64,000 bases of DNA from Bettongia penicillata ogilbyi (GCA_023548195.1 JAJHZJ010000415.1:372001-436000); one strand, 5' to 3'. Positions 21,739-34,321 are shown, numbered from the stretch's first letter. Made by a program: numbers and translations. Notes: generated from the sequence alone by a model not told the origin.

Positions 21739-23985
21739 CCTGGCAGAGCCAAGATGTATGGACCTGCTCTAGCTTTCCATAAAATACTTGTAAATAATGA
21801 CTCTAAACAAATTCTAGAGCTGCAGAAGCCACACAATGACAGAATGAAACAGTCCAATACAGCCCAAAATGTTGACAGGACAAGTCTATTGCATCAGGCT
21901 CAGAGGATGGTGCAGCCTAGAGTGAGCTATGTGGCATGGACAGGACTTGAGCAGGATTCAAGGCACTAAAACACAGGTAGCTGGCATGGGTTTCCAGATT
22001 TCTCAACCCATAAACATCAAAGACAGCTTCAAATGTCGGTAAGAAAATTCTTTCACCTGGGTGAGAGGGGAGCATGGTCAGGCCCCAGACCCACTAAAAC
22101 AGAAGCATCCACTTTTGGAGCCCTCAGCTTAGAGATCCCGGGGGAATCGAGCAGCTGATCAGGGTCTTAATCTTGAGAGGTGGTGTTGGGATTAAGAGGC
22201 GAACTGACATGTCAAAGGGAATCCTACTCACAGTCTCAGGGCAAAAAACAGTGCTTTTGGTTGTTCATAAAACAGAGTGCAGGCCAAGAGAGGAATAAAC
22301 TCCTCTCCCTTGATGGTGCCACATTGGAGGTGCTGAAAATTTACAGATCCCTAGAGATATCTCAGAGAAGAGCCTCACAAAACTGCTGAAGCCTAGGGTA
22401 GTATACTTTCCACTTGACAAAGGACTCAAAAGTCAACTAACTGTATAGCAAATGCCCAAAAAATGAAAAAAAATAAGATTATAGAAGGCTACTTTATTGG
22501 TGAAAAAGGCATTTTCTTCCATCCTTTCAGATAAAGAACAAAGCATATAATCAGAGGAAAATAACAAGGTCAATGCTTCTTCATCCAAAGCCTCCAAAAA
22601 ATATGCAGTGGTCTCAGGACATGAAAGAGCTCAAAAACAATTTTGAAAATCAAGTAAGAGAACAGAGAAAAAATTAGGAAGAGAAATGAGAGTGATGCAA
22701 GACAGTCATGAAAAGTGAGTCAACAGCTTGCTAAAAGAGATCCAAAAATTCCAAAGAAAATAATACCTTTAAAAATAGACTAATCTAAATGGCAAAAGAG
22801 GTCCAAAAAACAAATAAGGAGAAGAATGCTTTAAAAGGAAGAATTGTCCAAATGGAAAAGGAAGCTCAAAAGTTCACTGAAAAAAAATAGTTCTTTAAAA
22901 ATTAGAATGGAGCAGATGGAAACTAATGACTTTTTGAGAAACCAAGAAATTATAAAACAAAACCAAAAAAATGAAAAAAAAAATACAAGATAGTGTGAAA
23001 TATCTCACTGGATAAACAAGTGACCTGGAAAATAGATTCAGGAGAGACAATTTTAAAATTATTTCTCTACCTGAAAACCATGATCAAAAAAAGAGCCTTG
23101 ATATCATCTTCCAAGAAATTATCAAGAAAAACTTCCCTGGTAATCTAGGACCAGAGGGTAAAATGGAAATAGATAGAATTCACTGATCACCTTCTGAAAG
23201 ATATCTCAAATGGAAAACTCCTAGAAAGACTGTAGCCAAATAACAAACTTCCCAGGCAAGGGGAAAATATTACAAGCAGCCAGAAACAATTTCAGTACTG
23301 TGGAAATACAATCAAGATAACACAGGATTTAGCAGCTTATACACTAAGGGATCAGAGGGCCTGAAATATAATATTCCAGAAGTCAAAGGAGATAGGAATA
23401 AAGCAAGAATCATCTACTCAGCAAAACTGAGTACAATACTTCAGACCAAGCTGAATATGAAGGGAGAATACCTAAAAAATAAAATTTGCTGTGGATTCTA
23501 ATGTCTGCAAATCATCTCACAGAAAAGAGCAAGAAAGCGCTCTTACAATGGAGGGGAATAGGGGGAGGAAGATGAAGGAAAATGAGTGAACCTTACTGTC
23601 ATGGGATTTGGCTTAAGGAGGTAATAACACATAGTCAACTGGATATGACAATCTATCTTACCCTGAAGAAAGGGAGAGGAGAAAGGGATAGGAGAGGGAA
23701 GATAATGGAAGGGACAGCAATTGGGGAAATGGATAATCAGAAGCAAACATTATTGTGGGAGGACAGGTCAAGGGAGCAAATGGAATAAATGGAGGTCAGG
23801 ATAGGACAGAGGGAAAGGTGAGTAGTCTTTTGCAACATAACTGTTATAGAAGTGCTTTGCATGGCTACACCTATATGATCTATATTGAATTGCTTGTTTT
23901 CCCAATGAGGATGGGTGGAGAGGGAAGGAAGGAAAGAATATAGAACCCAAAGTTTTAATAATTAATGTTAAAAAATGTTTTGGGA
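21739..23985 (+). mobile_element. HAL1-like (ORF1-only 'half-L1') element, nearly complete (plus)
   Basis: It opens with 'gcagagccaagatgtatgga', a typical marsupial L1/HAL1 5' start, followed by about 0.7 kb of 5' UTR. A decayed ORF1 region at about 22480-23440 holds a coiled-coil-like Lys/Glu-rich stretch and the RNA-binding part (DNA blocks 'atttctctacctgaaaacca', 'ttccaagaaattatcaagaa'). Sequence then passes straight into a purine-rich 3' UTR ('caatggaggggaataggggg', 'gaggatgggtggagaggga') and an A-rich end ('aatgttaaaaaatg'). No ORF2 (endonuclease/reverse transcriptase) lies between. Length is about 2.25 kb, close to the ~2.5 kb known for HAL1. Such elements depend on L1 proteins for movement (family knowledge). 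The reading frame has many stops. Confidence 0.72.
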
Positions 23986-24599
23986 TTTCCAGATCTGGGA
24001 ACCAATATGGCAGAGTGATTGATAATTGTTATCTCCTTCCCACTGTTGACTTTGAAGAGCTCAGAAAATATCTCCCTGGGAAAAATACTGGAACAATGGG
24101 AGCAAAAGAAAGGGTAAACAGTCTCTTAATCCATGACACTAGGAAACTCACTGAGGAGGGTCCCTCTTGCTGATGCTAAAGGGGACCAGTGTAGGATCAC
24201 AGCTGTCCCAGACACTTCACCTCAGCAAACTAGGAGAAGATCTTAAGCCCCAGGTGGGGGTGAAGCCCACGAATGCCAACACTCGGCCCAGGCGTGCCTC
24301 AGCACCTCTGGGAAATTGGGAAGACATTAGCACAGATGGGATCACCAAAAACTGAGATTTCTTACACTCTAACTCAGAAGAGGAGACCTCCTGTGGCCAG
24401 AATGCCCCTCCCTCACATTTTAATCAGCAAGTTACAGGGTAAATCCAGAGGGAAACCCAAAATCTCTTCATCTGATCTCTTTTTTCTAACACCAGCAAGT
24501 TCAGCAACAAGTAAGCTACAGAATTTTAGCCTCTAGCTGAAAGAACCAGAGGCCATAGCACAGAAAGTCTCAAGTTTTAAGCACCAGAACTGTGGAACA

Positions 24600-25760
24600 G
24601 AGACCCCTGTGCCCCAGATGCAGAGATCTACTTTAAAAGCCAGGAAAAGGGTGATCATCATAAGTAAGAAGCAAAGCAGAAAAGACCATAGTATCTTTCT
24701 GTGGGCACAAGGACCAAGACATGAATAGCAAAGAGATCAGCTTTGAGATTGCACTCCTATCTGAAATTTGAAAATGGAATATGAACTGGATTGAAGCACA
24801 AAGATCCTTCTTGGGAGAGCTCAGGAAGGAATGTAAAAGACAAATTAGAGAAACAGAAGAAAAACTGACAAATGATTTTGAAAATATGTAAAAAGAAATC
24901 ACAGAAGAATTTAAAAGGAAAATTGGACAAATGGAAAAGGAAGTACAAAACCTAACTAGAGAAAATAACTCCTTAAAAGGAACAATTGGACACATGGAAA
25001 GGGAGATGTAAAAGTTAACTGAAGAAAACAATTTGATGAAATTTAGAATCAGGCAAGTAGAAGTTAATGACTCCATAAGACATCAAGACTGAGTCAAACA
25101 GAATCAAAATAATGAAAGGATAGAAGAAAATGTAAAATACCTTATGGGAAAAACAACTGACCTGGAAAATAAGATTCAGGAGAGAAATCTAAGGATTATT
25201 GGTCTACCAGAAAGCCATGATGAAAAAAGAGTCTGGACAATATCTTCCAAGAAATCATCAAGGAAAATTACCCAGAAGTTCTAGACCTAAAGGGCAAAAC
25301 AGTCATCCAAAGAATCCACCATTCACCTCCTGAAAGGGATCCCAAAATAAAAACACCAAGAAATATTGTTACCAAATTCCAGAACTATCAAGTGAAGGAG
25401 AAAATAATGCAAGCAGTCAGAAAGAAACAATTCAAATACCAAGGAGCCACAGTTAGGATCACATAGGACCTTGAAGCTTCTGCATTAAAAGATCGAAGGA
25501 ATTAGAATGCAATATTGTGTAAGGCAAAGGAGCTGGGACTACAAAGAAGGATCAATTACCCAGCAAAGTTGAGCATAATATTACAGGCAAGGAGAAGGAC
25601 ATTCAATGAAATAAGGGTTTTCCAGACTCCCTGATGAAAATGTCAGAACTCAATAGAAAATTTGATCTTCAAACACAGGTCTCAACAGAGGCACAAAAAG
25701 TTAAACAGGGGAAAGAAAAATAAACTTCTTATTCAACATGGTCAAACAGTTTACATCCCT
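24600..25760 (+). pseudogene. L1 ORF1 pseudogene
   Basis: Decayed coding region of the L1 RNA-binding chaperone. In order: an N-terminal basic patch after 'cccagatgcagagatct', a long Lys/Glu-rich coiled-coil region (24780-25060), then the RRM-like part. That part has the residues RNLRIIGLPESHDE near 25185-25225 and the C-terminal domain block HHSPPERDPKIKTPRNI near 25318-25370. In-frame stops (for example in 'atatgtaaaaagaaatc', 24885) and frameshifts make it non-functional. Confidence 0.8.
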
Positions 25761-26299
25761 ATAATGGAAGATGATACTGGTTAATCTTGAATATTATACA
25801 GTTTTCTGATATGCAAAAGGGATATAAATTGATAGAGGGAGCATTACAAAGTAAATAATGCCATGATGAAAATGTGATTCAAGAATGCAAAAGGATTGTA
25901 ATCACAGATGTGAAAAGGATGAGTGAGAAAAAAGTAAATTACATCACAGGAAGAGGCACAAAGATATATTACAGTAGAGGGAAAGTGGGGAGGGAGATGA
26001 GCACTATGTTAGAGTTACTCTGATATGATTGGGATCAAGAAGGGAACAACAACTCAGTTAAATATAGAAATACAAGAAGCTCTATAGGCAGTAAGAGGAA
26101 AAGGGTGAAAGAAAAGGGAGGGGTGGCTGAAAGGGAGAGAAGAAGTAGTGAGGGAAAAGGGGAATAGAAGGAGCAGCTGAAAGAAGGGAAGGACGACTGA
26201 GGGAGGCTGTGGTCAAAAATTAAAACTCTTGTGGAGGGGAAGGGAGAAGAAAGAACTAAAAGCATAAATGGAGGGAAAGGGCATGAAGGGAAAGACACA

Positions 26300-26620
26300 G
26301 ATAGCAATCATAACTATGAATGTGAATGGGATGAACTCTCCCATAAAACAGAGATAGATAGGAGAATGGATTAAAAACCAAAACCCAACAATATGTAGCT
26401 TACAAAAAACACATTTGAAATGGGGGCATACATACCAGGTAAAGGTTAAAGGTTGGAGCAGAATATATTGTGCTTCAGCTGATGTACAAAAAAAATTAGG
26501 GGTAGCAATCCTAATCTCAGACAAGGCAAAAACAGAAATAACTCTAATCAAAAGAAATAAGGAAGGAAATTATATCCTGCTAAAAGGCGCCATAGACAAC
26601 AATTTCATTACTAAACACAT
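26300..26620 (+). pseudogene. L1 ORF2 N-terminus (endonuclease start), truncated
   Basis: The frame at 26415-26600 reads KVKGWSRIYCASADVQKKLG then VAILISDKAK and IKRNKEGNYILLKGAI, which resembles the N-terminal endonuclease domain of L1 ORF2. Only the first ~100 residues remain of a protein that is usually over 1,200 residues. Catalytic residues further on are absent. Confidence 0.82.
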
Positions 26621-26638
26621 TCTGAAAGAATTGTTCTT

Positions 26639-26725
26639 TGAAGTTTGGATTTAGTCAAAGAGCAGCACTTGAGGACCTAGAGAGCCATTTGTGGTGGCCT
26701 CAAGATCACAGATACCCCACCCCTG
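26639..26725. mobile_element. hAT DNA transposon terminus
   Basis: On the minus strand it begins 'caggggtggggtatctg', the form of a hAT terminal inverted repeat (CAGGGGTGGGGAAC-type). The adjoining 'aggacctagagagccatttg' and 'ggcctcaagatcacag' match a dispersed marsupial element as I remember it. Only one end is present; no partner terminus or 8-bp duplication was found. Confidence 0.6.
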
Positions 26726-27095
26726 AATTAAAGATATCTGGTAAAGTCAAAAGAGCACTAGATATGGAATTACATTTTAATCTGTGTTGGGTCACATGGA
26801 GATACTGTGAATATGGCTTTCCAGGCTTTGTAAACCCTGCAAAAACACAAAGCAAGCAATCCATGGTTTTATTCCGTGGGCACAGCAAAAAAAAAAAAAA
26901 AAAAATCAACGTGTAGTGGTGGATCCCAGAAAGGACTAAGGAGAGAACATGGATGCACTAGTGCCTTCCTTAAAATGAAGGTTCTAGAAGAACCTAACCA
27001 GTGGAGGAAGGGAGCTCAGAGGTGGAGAGATCTTCCAAAGTGAGAAAGCTGTCAAATATGGTGGCAAAGGTAGCTTTATGCGTTCTACTTTTCTG
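26726..27095. other. Unassigned DNA with a poly(A) run
   Basis: Contains 19 As at 26887-26905, possibly the tail of an unrecognised plus-strand retro-insert. No matching body or target duplication was found. Confidence 0.4.
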
Positions 27096-27099
27096 TTAA

Positions 27100-27345
27100 G
27101 AACTGGCCTGCTTACTGTTTCTTATATATAACACTCTCTTCTGCTTCTGTGGCTTTACAGAGGCTGTACTCTATTCCTAGAATGTGGTCTCTTCTTATTC
27201 TCCACCTATTTATTCTCCTTAAAACCCCTAGCTTCTGTCAAAAGATGTTTCCTTTTGTTTCAGGTGTTTCCTTCTATATAAAGATTTTTTCCTGATTTCA
27301 CTAACTACTTTGTCTGCTAAATTACACTCTACTTGGTGTGGATAT
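27100..27345 (+). repeat. L2-like LINE 3' fragment (plus)
   Basis: 'acagaggctgtactctattc', 'ctagaatgtggtctcttctt' and 'aaaacccctagcttctgtca' follow the L2-end block order also seen at 10400-10520. Confidence 0.5.
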
Positions 27346-27375
27346 TTATATAGCTTCATAGATAAATGAATATAA

Positions 27376-27615
27376 ATATGGGGCAGCTAGGTGGTGTGAT
27401 AGATAGAGTATTGAACCTAGAGTCAGGAAGACTCGTCTTCCAGAGTTCCAAACTGGCCTCAGATACTTACCAGGTGTGTGACCCTGTGCAAGTCATTTAA
27501 GTATGATTACCTCAGTTTCCTAATCTGTAAAGTGAACTAGAGAAGGCAATGGCAAATCATTCTAGTATCTTTACCAAGAAAACTCTAAATGTGGTCACAG
27601 AGACAGACAATTTTT
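27376..27615 (+). repeat. Full-length marsupial CORE-SINE (plus)
   Basis: Head 'tggggcagctaggtggtgtg', 'agagtcaggaagactcgtct', 'gtgtgaccctgtgcaagtca', 'ctcagtttcctaatctgtaa' and tail 'aaactctaaatgtggtcaca'. The gcagctaggtgg head is characteristic of marsupial SINEs. Confidence 0.93.
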
Positions 27616-29317
27616 ATTTCCCTCTGCTCTTTTTTGCTTCACAAGTATTTCTCCTTTTCCCACATTTAGTTATAGAAGTTTCAGTCTTCCTTAACTGAAC
27701 TTGTTATGAGATTGAAGCACACAGATAAAAATATATCCAATTAATTTCATTTATTGAATAGCCTTCTATGCTTTCCATTCAAAATTTAAAAAAAAAATGA
27801 AAGTTGAAACTTTTAAGTGACTCAAAAAAGCTAAATGAAATTTCATTTTAATGTAGCCCTATGTATTTTTTTCATTTGGAAATATTTTCCAGTGGAAGAA
27901 AGTCTGAGAAGAAGTGGTCTCTCATGCTTTATATGTGCTATATTTCAAAACGGGCAAAGTAATAATCTATAACAACATTTGGTTCTCTCTTTTTCACACA
28001 CACACACACACAACTCTTACAAACACACAAATTCGCAAGTCTCAAAGCACAAATGGATTTACTTACAAGTTAGGTGAAACAAATAGAATATTAGAAACCA
28101 CAGAAAAATAACCCCTTTTGGAAGACCACATAGTGATGGTGACTTCAGTGTTATCATAGATCAATCTACATAATTGTTATCATATCAATCAAGTGATATT
28201 TCATGGGGCTTATACCATCTTGGTCCCTCTCTCCATGTCTCTCTTTCATCACCGTGTTTTCTTCTAAAGCCGACATCTTTCATCACTCTCAATAGACATC
28301 ACTGGTTACTGTTCTCTGCCTTGTTCCTTTCACTATCCTGCATTTCTTTATTTGTATATACTGTCTTTTGCAATTCTCTTTCCTGAAATTCTCCTTAGCC
28401 TACAGCAAATGACAGGGGTCCTAGAGGACCAAATTTCCATGTCAGAAATCTCTGCCATCTCATAGCAAAAAGCAAAACACAGTTATATCTCCTAGGCATT
28501 AATTTTTTTGGGGGGACTGAAAGTTTTATGATATCTGTATGTCATAGAAGCAGCCACTTCCCCTTGTATGAAACTCACTTCTAACTTGGTTCATGCTGAC
28601 TCATCAACATGTAATGTCTTTTCTTCCCTACAAGCTAGATAGTGCCCCTTTGGCCTATTACAGAATGCCCATCTATTTCAAGATTTGACAGGGCACTACA
28701 CTATCATTCCACTTGTTTCTCAGTTATTCTCAGTAAGGTGTATAAGGTTCTAATCTGAGGATACTTCTTGAAATACCTAAGAGAAAATGAGTGGAACAAA
28801 CCAACTCTCAGAGGACCACTCTATGTACTCTCCATCATATAAATAACAATAACACATGCACAATTCTTCCTTGCTATAAAATATAGTACTAAAGAGTATT
28901 CTCTTGTACTTTTTACTCCAACTTTAAATTTATGGAGAGATTTATCTCCTTGTGTTTCCTTCCAAGTTATTTTTATGTATCACATAAAAAACAAATTTCT
29001 ACATGTAGGTTAAATGATAAAGTTTCTCCCAACAGAAATTTCAATAAGCTAATCAAAACATGGTTTCACCAACATTCTCTAGCACTCAAATGTAATGGGA
29101 ACTCCATCCTCACTATCAGGAGAAAGCAAAGAAGGCTGCCAGAATGAGGGGCTAGCCAGCCTCTCTATGGGACGGAGGACATAAAGAGGGGCTCAACAGA
29201 AAGGACAAACCTGAGTGGTCCATAAGCTGCATTATTTGAGGAAGTTCCTGGATTAGTGAGATCATAGATGCATTTGAGTATCTGAAAGAGAACTTCTTTA
29301 TAATCCGAAAGTTTTGG
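27616..29317. other. Unassigned DNA
   Basis: Contains a short (CA)n at 27996-28013. Frames at 28174-28386 and 28932-29147 are open for about 70 codons with no recognisable features. Confidence 0.4.
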
Positions 29318-29520
29318 GGTGTGTGTGTGTGTGTGTGTGTGAAGAGGGAGAGACAAATGGAGAGAGAGAGAGAGAGAGAGAGAAATAAAGAGGGCGATAG
29401 AGAGGGCAGATAGAGACAAACTGAAAACGGTTTTTACTTCACTTTTTGTATGAATATACTTATATATATATACACACACACATATATATGTATATATATA
29501 TTATATATATATATATCTTA
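29318..29520. repeat. Compound microsatellite: (GT)n, (GA)n, then TA/CA-rich
   Basis: (GT)n at 29318-29340, (GA)n at about 29360-29383, then alternating TA/CA from about 29459 to 29517. Frames translated across it are artefacts of the repeats. Confidence 0.95.
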
Positions 29521-29945
29521 GATGTGTTTATGTATGTGTTTGCAAATGTACACATATATATGAACACAGAAATTAATAGTTGTTTCAAGGCACCTAAGAA
29601 ATATATGTATAGAATTCTTTTTGTTAAGCCCACTACAGTATATAAGGGATAGAAAATTGGTGCTAGTCATTCTAACAATTTTTTAAATGCTTGATATGCT
29701 TTGGCAAAATCAGGTGTTAATGGTATGTGAATCATGGTGCACCTAAAAAGTTTTCTCAAGGCGAAATTCAAGTAACAAGGCCTTCTCGAAAGTTTTTTTT
29801 TTTTTGAGGGGGGGTTATCTTTTTTTACATTTTTAATGAATTTTAATTTACTGAAAGTATGATCATCTATATTATTCGGGAAATTTAAGAAAAGTTGCTC
29901 CACAATTTTTTAAAAGACTATGTATTTAACAAAATTATATATATA
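29521..29945. other. Unassigned DNA
   Basis: T-run near 29791 followed by a G-run (29806-29813). No gene or repeat recognised. Confidence 0.45.
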
Positions 29946-29947
29946 AA

Positions 29948-30150
29948 ATGGCAGCCTTGATGTGGTGAATAGAGTGCTAAGTTTAGAGTCAGGGAAACTT
30001 GGATTCAGATTTCATCTCTGACATTTCCTAGTTATTTGACTGGAAAAGTCACAACTTCTCTGCACTTCAGGTAACTCCCCACTCTGTCTTCTAAGACACA
30101 AAGGGACTAATGATCTGCTATGATGACTATAATTCCCTAAAGTAATAATA
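29948..30150 (+). repeat. CORE-SINE with alternative 3' body (plus)
   Basis: Head 'ggcagccttgatgtggtgaa', 'tttagagtcagggaaacttg', then 'ctctgcacttcaggtaactc' and 'tgtcttctaagacacaaagg'. The 3' body matches the copies at 10586 and 31755. Confidence 0.75.
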
Positions 30151-31750
30151 TTCAGATTTTTCCTATGACTCCTTATTACAACTCTATAATGGCAAAGCGC
30201 CAGACTAAGTAATACAACTTTGACCACGAAAAGAGAGAAAAAAGTGTAATTGGGGTCATTACTTTGTCACCATTAATAACTTCAACTTTGTAAACTGGTT
30301 CAAGTCCAGCATCACAGCTGTAAATTGGTATTTTAATGAACCTGTGAGATCAATGCAATATTTACTTTCTCCACAAATGCTGATTACTAACCTACCCATG
30401 CCTTTGTATGCTTTGTGAGTTTTGTGCATTTCACCCTCAAGAAATCCTCCAGTGAAGATTCATATAACCCTCTGGAAATATTTCAGGGTCATCAAATATC
30501 TTGGGCATGCAACTGCAACACTCAGCCTCTCCACCTTTCATCCATGCTTTCACTTCATGACTGACTTACTTCTTTCTCCAAGCTTAAATTTATTTGACAT
30601 TTTTTATTTTACTTTTTATACCCATGTACATTGCTGTTGACCTTCTACAACCTATTACATAAGTACCCTGACTCACTTCTCTCCATTGTCAGGGACACAC
30701 ACACACACACACTCATATAAACACAGTGACTCTTCACTGATAACCTTCAATCATAACTGCAAGAGTTTTAATCGTTCCAAATTAATTAGGAAAATTCAAG
30801 CAGATAAGAAGCAAGCAAAATCTTACCTTCTCAGAAAAAAGTGTTCAAAGGAAGATGTTATTAGAGCCAAGACAGCACTTTCATTCTTGAGAAAACTGAA
30901 CTGAATGATGAAATAGAATTGAAAGAGGACAGAGTAAAACATTTTTGACCCTTTCTCTTCATCCATGCAATCTATTGGGTGAACCTTTCTGTGACTAGTC
31001 AGGAAGAGCTTCTAATTCAGTGATGTATAGGAAATGATTACATAAAGAGATGTAGAATGAAGTAAACAGAATCAGGAAAAAACCAAACAATAGCAGCAAA
31101 TAAAAAGCACAATGTTTTAAAAGAATCCAATAATTATAGTGAAAGAGCTTTTCCCTATGAAAGAGATCTGAAAATGCACCTCCTTCCCTTCACTGGAAAA
31201 TTAGGGGACCAGAAGCACAAAACATTATTTATACTGTCATACCAAAATAAAAACAAGAAAATATGATGGGTTTCCATCAAAAGTAACTAAAGTTTTGTCA
31301 ATTACAAAAATGTTCACTTTTTCATAGTTCTATCTTCTATAATTTGGGATCCTTCCTTTGTGCCAGTAATCAATTCATCTTTCTATTCATAGTTAATACA
31401 CAAATAAATATTTGAAGTCCTTGGTAGGCAGCTAATTTTCGACATTATTGAAAAGTAAGTCTGGGACGGCTATATCTGGAGTTGTAAATGGACCCACAGA
31501 GTTAGACAGGCACTTCATTTCTGCTCACTACAGGACATACATTAGTGAAGGCTTCAATAGCTATTCACTTTGCCACATATCTTGACATGCTAATCTATGC
31601 TTGCCCTTACCTGTTATGCTTCCTTACTGTCTGCCTAATAGAAGAGCTAAGAATAATCAAGAAATAATATTTGGGGTCGGCATTTGATTTCTTATTTCCA
31701 GGCTCACCTTACATCCACATTTTCAAGTCTCTTTTATAAGTAAAGATTAA
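30151..31750. other. Unassigned DNA
   Basis: A (CA)n run lies at 30693-30712. The frame at 30686-30904 begins in that repeat and is not supported. The 3' portion has no recognised repeat. Confidence 0.4.
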
Positions 31751-31754
31751 TAAA

Positions 31755-31985
31755 GTATGGGAAAGCCAGCCTGGCATAGCAGAAGAAGGGCTGATCATAC
31801 CCTTCATTCAAATCTAGCCTCTCAAACATCCTGGCTACATTAATTACTCTGGTCAAGTCACTTTGATTCTCTTTGCTCCCAAGCAATTCTCTAAAACAAT
31901 AAATAGCAGATGCATCTGCATTGGCAGCGGAAGCTTCCTCACCCTGAGTACTCTGCCTAGTTAAAGTAACAGGTCCAGACTGAAA
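31755..31985 (+). repeat. CORE-SINE with alternative 3' body (plus)
   Basis: 'agccagcctggcatagcaga', 'ttcaaatctagcctctcaaa', 'aagcaattctctaaaacaat', 'tctgcattggcagcggaagc' and 'agtaacaggtccagactg' occur in the order of a known marsupial SINE body. It is the most complete of the three copies of this type. Confidence 0.8.
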
Positions 31986-34240
31986 AAAAATTTGTACTAC
32001 AATAGAACAAAAGAAAATTTGTTTTGTATACACATACATCAAAATCTTACATTCGTACTCTTGAAGGAAGTCATGTTATTTTTATTTTCTAGACAAAGTC
32101 TTCACAGTATCCAAATGGTAAAGCACCCCTTAACATGTCATCTTATATCCTGTGTTACAATGCTCCCTGTCAGTAAATAAATTGCTTAGGAAAGCCCATT
32201 AACTCTTGAATAAAAGCAATGGCACCTTAATAGTCTAAAAGAGTTTATGGGCTTCCCTAAACACTTTACTACTCCAACGCTCAGGATGATACTCTAGGGG
32301 CCCTAAAGAGTTAATGTTCTGGCAGTTAGCCAAGGAATGATATAGGTTCCAAAGAAAATTTATATCACAGATTCCTCCTTTGTCTAAATGATTCCCAGGA
32401 AATAATTTAAGCACCTTGAAGAAGTGTATTGAACTAAAGCAGAAACTTACCAAAAGATACCTCAGTAGTCTGAAAGAGTTAATGTATATAAGTGGCAGAA
32501 TTTCTCTAGTGCTTGAATCAGTTTCAATTTTGCAGGCATAAGCAGCATGGGAAAAAGTCTTCAGTCCACTATGCAATGCTTAAACCAATGCTAGAAAGTA
32601 GCCGATTACTCCATGGTGAACACCCACTGAGTATATGATAGGTGCTATTGAGAACTGAATGTGAAATTCAGAGTGATGACACCACCATTTTAAGCTCTGG
32701 TCTTCAGTGTTAGAATACCTTACTGCATCAATTGCCTACTGCCACTGTGGCTTGAAGGAATGAATATGACTGAAGCATCTAACTTCTGATGGTGAGTGAC
32801 TTTGGACACTATGGAGAAAAGAGCAAATTTCATGTCTCCAAATACAAAAATACTAAACTAGTAACTCTGGTGAGGCTACAGCTTATTAAAGATGCAAATT
32901 AAAAAAATATCAAAAAGCACGGAGGTTTGCTTAACCTTTTACCAAATGTAAATCCTTAATCTGATGCTAATGTAAGAATGGCTGATTTATTTTTAAGTTT
33001 AATACCATTTGGAGGTTGTGAAACACTGACAGTACATTTAGTGGTCAAGTATTGTATTTTAGCATTAATAGGAGGTTAATTTGAAATCCAGTCAGCAGTC
33101 ATGTGATTTTGTGCTGCATATATCTGACAAACTGAAAGTATCTCAAAGGAAAAATCATACAGAATTAAAAGCAAAAAAGATTAATGTAGTTAGGAATGAA
33201 TTCTCATTCGACTGTAAAAATCATGCCCTTATGCCATCTCACAGTGTAACCAGTTCTATCTATAACTCAGAGTGCTAAATAAGGAAGTATGTAAGGTTAA
33301 AGGGGTTGAGTCTATTTGGGGGGCAAATGGGGCAGCAAATGGATTCCAACAAAAATGCAAAAAATATCTACCTATTCCCCAAAATGATGCGCATTTCTGG
33401 CTATTCAAGAATCCAGGTTCTTTTCCCTTAACTGATAAGCTAAAATTAGTTCTATGAATTAAATTTTTAATTTAAAAATTACCATAGAAGAAACAAACAA
33501 CATCGTAACCCTAACATCATGATTTAATCTGGTAATTTCTGTAATAGCATTAATAAGAACAATCTATCAACCAATTGACAATGAAAGAAAAGAGTTGCTC
33601 TTAGTTATCTAGGCTTATCTTGCTCACAATGCTCTGATAATTACTGGATCTTCTCCAGCACTAGTAATTCAGAGGGTGAAGTTTAGAATCACTTTGTCAC
33701 ATGCCAAACCATAGGCAGTATATCTCTGACAATGTAAATTAGTCACTAGTGAAAATAAGTGGTGATGATTAATTACCTCAGAGAATACCTGGCAGAATTA
33801 TCAGTCACTGGAACCAGTATTTCTTACTGACAAATATCCCACAATAATTTGAACACATGCTTCATCACTCTATAGAGCCAGAGATATCATCCTTATGAAC
33901 TGAGCAGAAATAAAATCATCCCTAAGGGAAGTTTTTATTGTGGTTAAAACATTCTGTAGATAGGTGGACAACAGTGCCAAAGAAGATCTATAGCACCAAA
34001 TCTTAAATTTATTCAGGGATTGCATTATCTCCAAGATGGCCAATCAAGCTGATTATATTTCACTGGCAAGGATGGCTTCCATGTGGAAAAGTCAAATTCA
34101 TCTTCATTCCTCTAATTATTCAGAAATTCTTTTAAAAAAAAACATTGGCCCATATGCAAAACAATATTTATCCTATCAGAGAGGAGGATAAAATAATCTT
34201 TGTGTCATATAAACTATACAAAAAAATTTTGAACATATAA
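31986..34240. other. Unassigned DNA
   Basis: A 113-codon open frame on the minus strand (32235-32576) shows no recognised family. No other gene or repeat seen in 2.2 kb. Confidence 0.4.
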
Positions 34241-34246
34241 ATGTTC

Positions 34247-34283
34247 AAACTACATACTACTAAATATAAACTACATACTACTA
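34247..34283. repeat. 21-bp-period direct duplication
   Basis: The 16-mer aaactacatactacta occurs at 34247-34262 and again at 34268-34283. It is followed by a partly complementary 'atgtagtaacatag', so the area also has weak hairpin potential. Confidence 0.9.
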
Positions 34284-34321
34284 TGTAGTAACATAGTAAC
34301 ATACTAGTAGTATACTCTCTG

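Larger units (their letters stand above)
23986..26620 (+). mobile_element. L1 element with intact 5' end, 3'-truncated in ORF2 (plus)
   Basis: The 5' start is near 'tgggaaccaatatggcagag', followed by 5' UTR, ORF1 (about 24600-25760), an inter-ORF region and the first part of ORF2. Sequence stops matching L1 at about 26615, inside the endonuclease domain, and a hAT terminus follows at 26639. L1 copies are usually truncated at the 5' end, so loss of the 3' end points to a later deletion or rearrangement. Its 5' UTR matches the minus strand of 42262 downward and of 56362 downward. Confidence 0.85.

Noticed and set aside
24633..25076. 147-codon minus-strand open frame
   Set aside because: It is the antisense shadow of the plus-strand L1 ORF1 coiled-coil region; the Lys/Glu-rich codons read as Phe/Ser/Leu in reverse.
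26035..26551. Minus-strand frames resembling membrane proteins
   Set aside because: Antisense of the purine-rich L1 inter-ORF region and ORF2 start.
30827..30895. Minus-strand splice-flanked 69-bp open segment
   Set aside because: The acceptor tract is average and the peptide unremarkable; such pairs are common by chance.
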